From Desertivirga xinjiangensis (lineage in GTDB: Bacteria; Bacteroidota; Bacteroidia; Sphingobacteriales; Sphingobacteriaceae): a DNA stretch of 64,000 nucleotides. Below are positions 61,668 to 64,000 of the stretch, one piece after another; position 1 is the first letter of the stretch; each line of letters starts with the position of its first letter. The position numbers and the translations under genes were made by a program. The DNA is taken from contig NZ_JAFMZP010000002.1 in NCBI RefSeq assembly GCF_024436435.1, positions 558,001 through 622,000 on the forward strand. Reading direction: 5' to 3'. The notes under the pieces were generated by a model. The model saw only the letters and a program-made list of their open reading frames with translations. It was not told where the DNA came from and made no database searches.

Positions 61668-62204
61668 TCAGTTGACCGCCAGCTTTATATGTGCCAGATG
61701 GTGTTTAAGATGCCACGCAGACATTGCAATCGCTTGTGCCTGGTTCACCGTAAATTTCCTCACGGGATGAAAGTACTCAATTTTCAAGTCCGAATCTTTC
61801 AGCGATTGGATGAGCAATACATATCTTTTGGTTAGTGCTTCGAGCATCATTATAGAATCATCAATATGCTCACTATTTCCATCAGCAGTATTAACCCAGG
61901 CATCCAGGTTAATAAGGGTCACTTCATTATAGTCGGGCTCAGTCAGAGCTTTTTTCATTCTAAAGAAATGCAGAAGCTGAATGTCGGCAACATGATGGAT
62001 TAACTGCCTAACATTCCAGCTATCAGGCCGGTAGGTTTTTGTCAAATCCTCAAAAGATAGGTTCGTGGCCACAGTTCTGTACTCTTTCGGTGCTTCCCTA
62101 ATTGTTTCGAGCATTGAAGCCATTTCTTCACGGCTGTAGCTGTCTTTTTTTACGAACGGTCCAATTGGGAACTTGAGTACATTAAGATCAAAAGTATTTT
62201 CCAT
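61668..62204 (-). CDS. YfiT-type DinB-superfamily protein
   Basis: The 178-residue protein is a four-helix DinB-fold protein of the YfiT branch (putative metal-dependent hydrolase or thiol transferase). The branch start is LKFPIGPFVKKDSYSREEM. Metal-site His candidates lie in IHHVADIQLLHFFRMK (about residues 69-84) and AWHLKHHLAHI (about 163-173). A bacillithiol-S-transferase role is known for Bacillus relatives. Whether this organism makes such a thiol is not shown by the window. It is the first gene of a likely unit with the HPF-like gene. Confidence 0.85.
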   Translation of the reverse strand: MENTFDLNVLKFPIGPFVKKDSYSREEMASMLETIREAPKEYRTVATNLSFEDLTKTYRPDSWNVRQLIHHVADIQLLHFFRMKKALTEPDYNEVTLINLDAWVNTADGNSEHIDDSIMMLEALTKRYVLLIQSLKDSDLKIEYFHPVRKFTVNQAQAIAMSAWHLKHHLAHIKLAVN

Positions 62205-62403
62205 TTAATAAGTTTCCTGTGATGCAAGTTCTCATAAAGAAGTCTTAATAGCAAGAAACGTATGGGATAATAAACATGATTCATGTCATTTTTTTCATAC
62301 GACAATGATCTGGTTGTGATCCTTTTCTAGATAGAGCTTTAAATAACGGCGGTGTTATACGTGTTTCTATATATAAATCAAGAACATTTATAATGAGCTT
62401 TCA

Positions 62404-62443
62404 CCTTTTAGCTTTTTGTCTGATATTTAAAAAAGCTAAAAGG
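62404..62443. promoter_or_regulatory. 14-bp inverted repeat upstream of the truncated TetR gene
   Basis: CCTTTTAGCTTTTT (62404-62417) and its exact complement (62430-62443) flank a 12-base spacer, ending 31 bases before the TetR-like start. It could be an autoregulatory operator. Because the sequence also resembles a hairpin with A/T tails, a terminator of minus-strand transcription entering from the right is the alternative. Confidence 0.45.
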
Positions 62444-62474
62444 ATTATTCATTTCAATCACAAACGTTAATACA

Positions 62475-62738
62475 ATGATGGAAAAAAAGGAGCAACTTCA
62501 GCAGGCTTATATTAACCACGTGCTGCTTAATGATGAGCAACCTAGAAGCGTTTTTGTTTTCGCTAAGGAGAATGAACTTGCCGAAGAAGAGTTTTATAAG
62601 TATTTCGGTTCGTTTGACAGTATAGAACAAAGTATCTGGAAAGTTTTGCTGGATACAGCGATCACTGAAGTGAAGGCCCAGGAGATCTGGCCGCAATACT
62701 CATCCCGTGAAAAAGTACTTTCTTTATTACTTTTATAA
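62475..62738 (+). pseudogene. truncated TetR-family regulator (N-terminal part only)
   Basis: The frame encodes 87 residues that begin like a TetR protein. There is a short N-terminal helix, an HTH-like region (VFVFAKENELAEEEFYKYFGSFDSIEQSIWKV has the family's F-x-KYF pattern), and the start of the second domain (YSSREKVLSL). It then ends abruptly, whereas TetR proteins have about 190-220 residues. The frame runs directly into the C-terminal half of an AarF kinase gene in another frame, with a junction near 62715-62735. This is best read as a deletion that removed the rest of the TetR gene and the front of the kinase gene. DNA binding might survive, but dimerisation should not. Confidence 0.65.
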
Positions 62739-63243
62739 TTTCCAGGAACACGAACTCAGGGCAGTGCATGCGGATCCCCATCCTGGAAATTTCCTCATCA
62801 CTGAAGAAGGGAAACTGGGTATCATTGATTTTGGATGCATCAAAGTGCTGCCTGACGATTTTTACTATCCATTCTTCTCCCTTGCGGCAAAAGAGGCTCT
62901 AAATGACGAAGCTGAAACTCTGCAGGCATTCAGGGATCTGGAAATGATCCTCCCTGGCGACAGCCCTCAGCAGATAGAGTTCTATTTTAGGAACTTCTCT
63001 GAGATGATCAATCTGTTCACTAAACCGTATACTAACAGCATATTCGATTTCAGTAAGAAGGAGTTCTTTGAGCAGATCTATGCTTATGGCGAAAAGATGG
63101 CGAAGATGCCTGAATTCAAACAAGCAAGAGGCGTTAAACACTTCATTTATATAAATCGTACCAACTTCGGGCTGTATAGTATACTTCATGAATTAAATGC
63201 GACAGTTAGAACCGATACGTTTCCACCGCATTTTAAAAAATAA
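62707..63243 (+). pseudogene. AarF/ABC1/UbiB kinase-like, C-terminal half only
   Basis: The frame retains the kinase-like catalytic loop HADPHPGNFLI and the metal-binding IIDFGC, followed by a helical C-terminus to a normal stop. The N-terminal lobe, including the KxGQ and Ala-rich signatures that define the family, is missing; full proteins have about 430-550 residues. Homology begins around the residues FYNFQEHELRAVHADPH, immediately behind the out-of-frame end of the TetR fragment. The remaining part cannot be an active kinase. Intact TetR-AarF gene pairs next to lipid genes are familiar in Bacteroidota, and the following gene is a fatty acid desaturase. Confidence 0.75.
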
Positions 63244-63328
63244 ATGGTACACTTACCATCCTAATATTACATTAATAATAGAATTGAGCAATACTATCCG
63301 GGTAAGCTATGTCGTTATATGTTCAATA

Positions 63329-63340
63329 ATATTCGAATAT
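63329..63340. promoter_or_regulatory. 12-bp palindrome upstream of the desaturase gene
   Basis: ATATTCGAATAT is a perfect palindrome 84 bases before the desaturase start. Such sites are typical targets of TetR-family repressors of lipid genes. The assignment rests only on symmetry and position. Confidence 0.3.
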
Positions 63341-63424
63341 CCATTTCCACTCCTTTTTTTAAAAAGCTTGTGATCTGTGTTTTGAAGATTTAAACAGCTT
63401 TTTATTTCTTATTAATTTCTATCT

Positions 63425-64000
63425 ATGTTAATTATTTTAAGCTTTTTTGTAGCGCATTGGTTCCTGTCGTTGTTTTTTCAAACCTTTTTTCAGCACCGCT
63501 ATGCGTCTCACAGGATGTTCACTACAAGTAAAACCTGGGAGCGTATCTTTTATATACTGGCTTATGTTTGTGAAGGCGCCTCCTTCTTAAATCCTCGTGC
63601 GTACGCTATCATGCATAGGGAGCATCACGCGTTTAGTGATACTGAGAAAGATCCGCATTCTCCTCATTTTTTCACTGATGTGTTTCAAATGATGGTGGCA
63701 ACTGTTAAAACATTCCGTGATCACGTCAAAAACGTGTCGAACCCAGAACTAAGGTTCAAAGGAAATTATCCCGAATGGCCACTTGTTGATCGAATAGGTT
63801 CGTCCATATTATCGAGGCTTCTTTTTGGCGCCGCCTATACCTGTTTTTATATCGCTTTTGCCACCCATTGGTGGCTGTTTCTACTACTACCTATTCATTT
63901 TTTAATGGGGCCAATTCATGGTGCTATTGTAAATTGGTGCGGTCACAAATACGGTTACACTAATTATGATAATAATGACAAGTCGAAAAATACTACACCA
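63425..64000 (+). CDS. fatty acid (acyl-CoA delta-9 type) desaturase, 3' end outside window
   Basis: The frame is open from ATG 63425 to the window end (192 codons). It encodes a membrane desaturase that introduces a double bond into a fatty acyl chain using a di-iron centre. The first two histidine boxes are visible: H24-x4-H29 (HRYASH) and H64-x2-H67-H68 (HREHH). The later block HGAIVNWCGHKYGYTN is also present; the third box should lie just beyond the end. Hydrophobic segments are at about 2-20, 40-55 and 135-165. It lies behind the damaged TetR/AarF pair, which suggests a membrane-lipid locus. A fatty acid hydroxylase is less likely given the box spacing. Confidence 0.9.
   Translation, partial: MLIILSFFVAHWFLSLFFQTFFQHRYASHRMFTTSKTWERIFYILAYVCEGASFLNPRAYAIMHREHHAFSDTEKDPHSPHFFTDVFQMMVATVKTFRDHVKNVSNPELRFKGNYPEWPLVDRIGSSILSRLLFGAAYTCFYIAFATHWWLFLLLPIHFLMGPIHGAIVNWCGHKYGYTNYDNNDKSKNTTP

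Overview
The window looks like chromosomal DNA of a Bacteroidota bacterium, most likely of the Sphingobacteriaceae (Pedobacter-like) type. The reasons are two SusC-like and two SusD-like proteins, a type IX secretion sorting tail, many lipoproteins with a Cys after a short hydrophobic leader, family 92/28/20 glycoside hydrolases, a single-chain PurL, and several TAnnTTTG-type -7 promoter elements. I saw no tRNA, rRNA, CRISPR array, insertion sequence or phage gene.

Left part (1-17.7 kb): the end of a GH92 alpha-mannosidase gene, an Lnt-like apolipoprotein N-acyltransferase, a T9SS-secreted protein, then a nutrient-uptake locus in the unusual order SusD - two lipoproteins - SusC - SusD - SusC, closed by a strong terminator and followed by an Lgt-like prolipoprotein diacylglyceryl transferase. 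Two lipid-modifying enzymes of the lipoprotein pathway therefore flank a lipoprotein-rich uptake locus. The T9SS gene and the first SusD gene are each preceded by a nearly identical LacI-operator-like 15-mer.

Middle (17.8-52 kb): mostly housekeeping and stress genes in short units. They include purL, a Crp/Fnr regulator with a DinB-like protein, a YidD-TPR fusion protein, a NAGPA-type glycosidase, a GH28 polygalacturonase, and katG with an OxyR-like half operator. Next come an SGNH hydrolase overlapping a glycerate kinase, an AraC regulator with tandem SDR genes, a hemerythrin-like protein with a DUF5602-like lipoprotein, and a divergent cupin/MarR pair. Two lipoproteins of unknown function follow, then a FAD-Rieske oxidoreductase / amino acid permease / exported methyltransferase unit, DNA polymerase IV, a hybrid histidine kinase, rmuC, an MBL-fold hydrolase and a luciferase-like oxidoreductase.

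Right part (52-64 kb): a giant alpha-2-macroglobulin-like protein of about 2110 residues, a GH20 hexosaminidase, an acidic lipoprotein, a ribosome hibernation factor, a YfiT-type DinB protein, a truncated TetR gene joined out of frame to the C-terminal half of an AarF/UbiB kinase gene, and the start of a fatty acid desaturase gene that runs off the window.

The most remarkable object is the alpha-2-macroglobulin. It carries two in-frame pieces of a SusC-type TonB plug, about 380 residues apart and in reversed order, and its thioester Cys is replaced by Gly.
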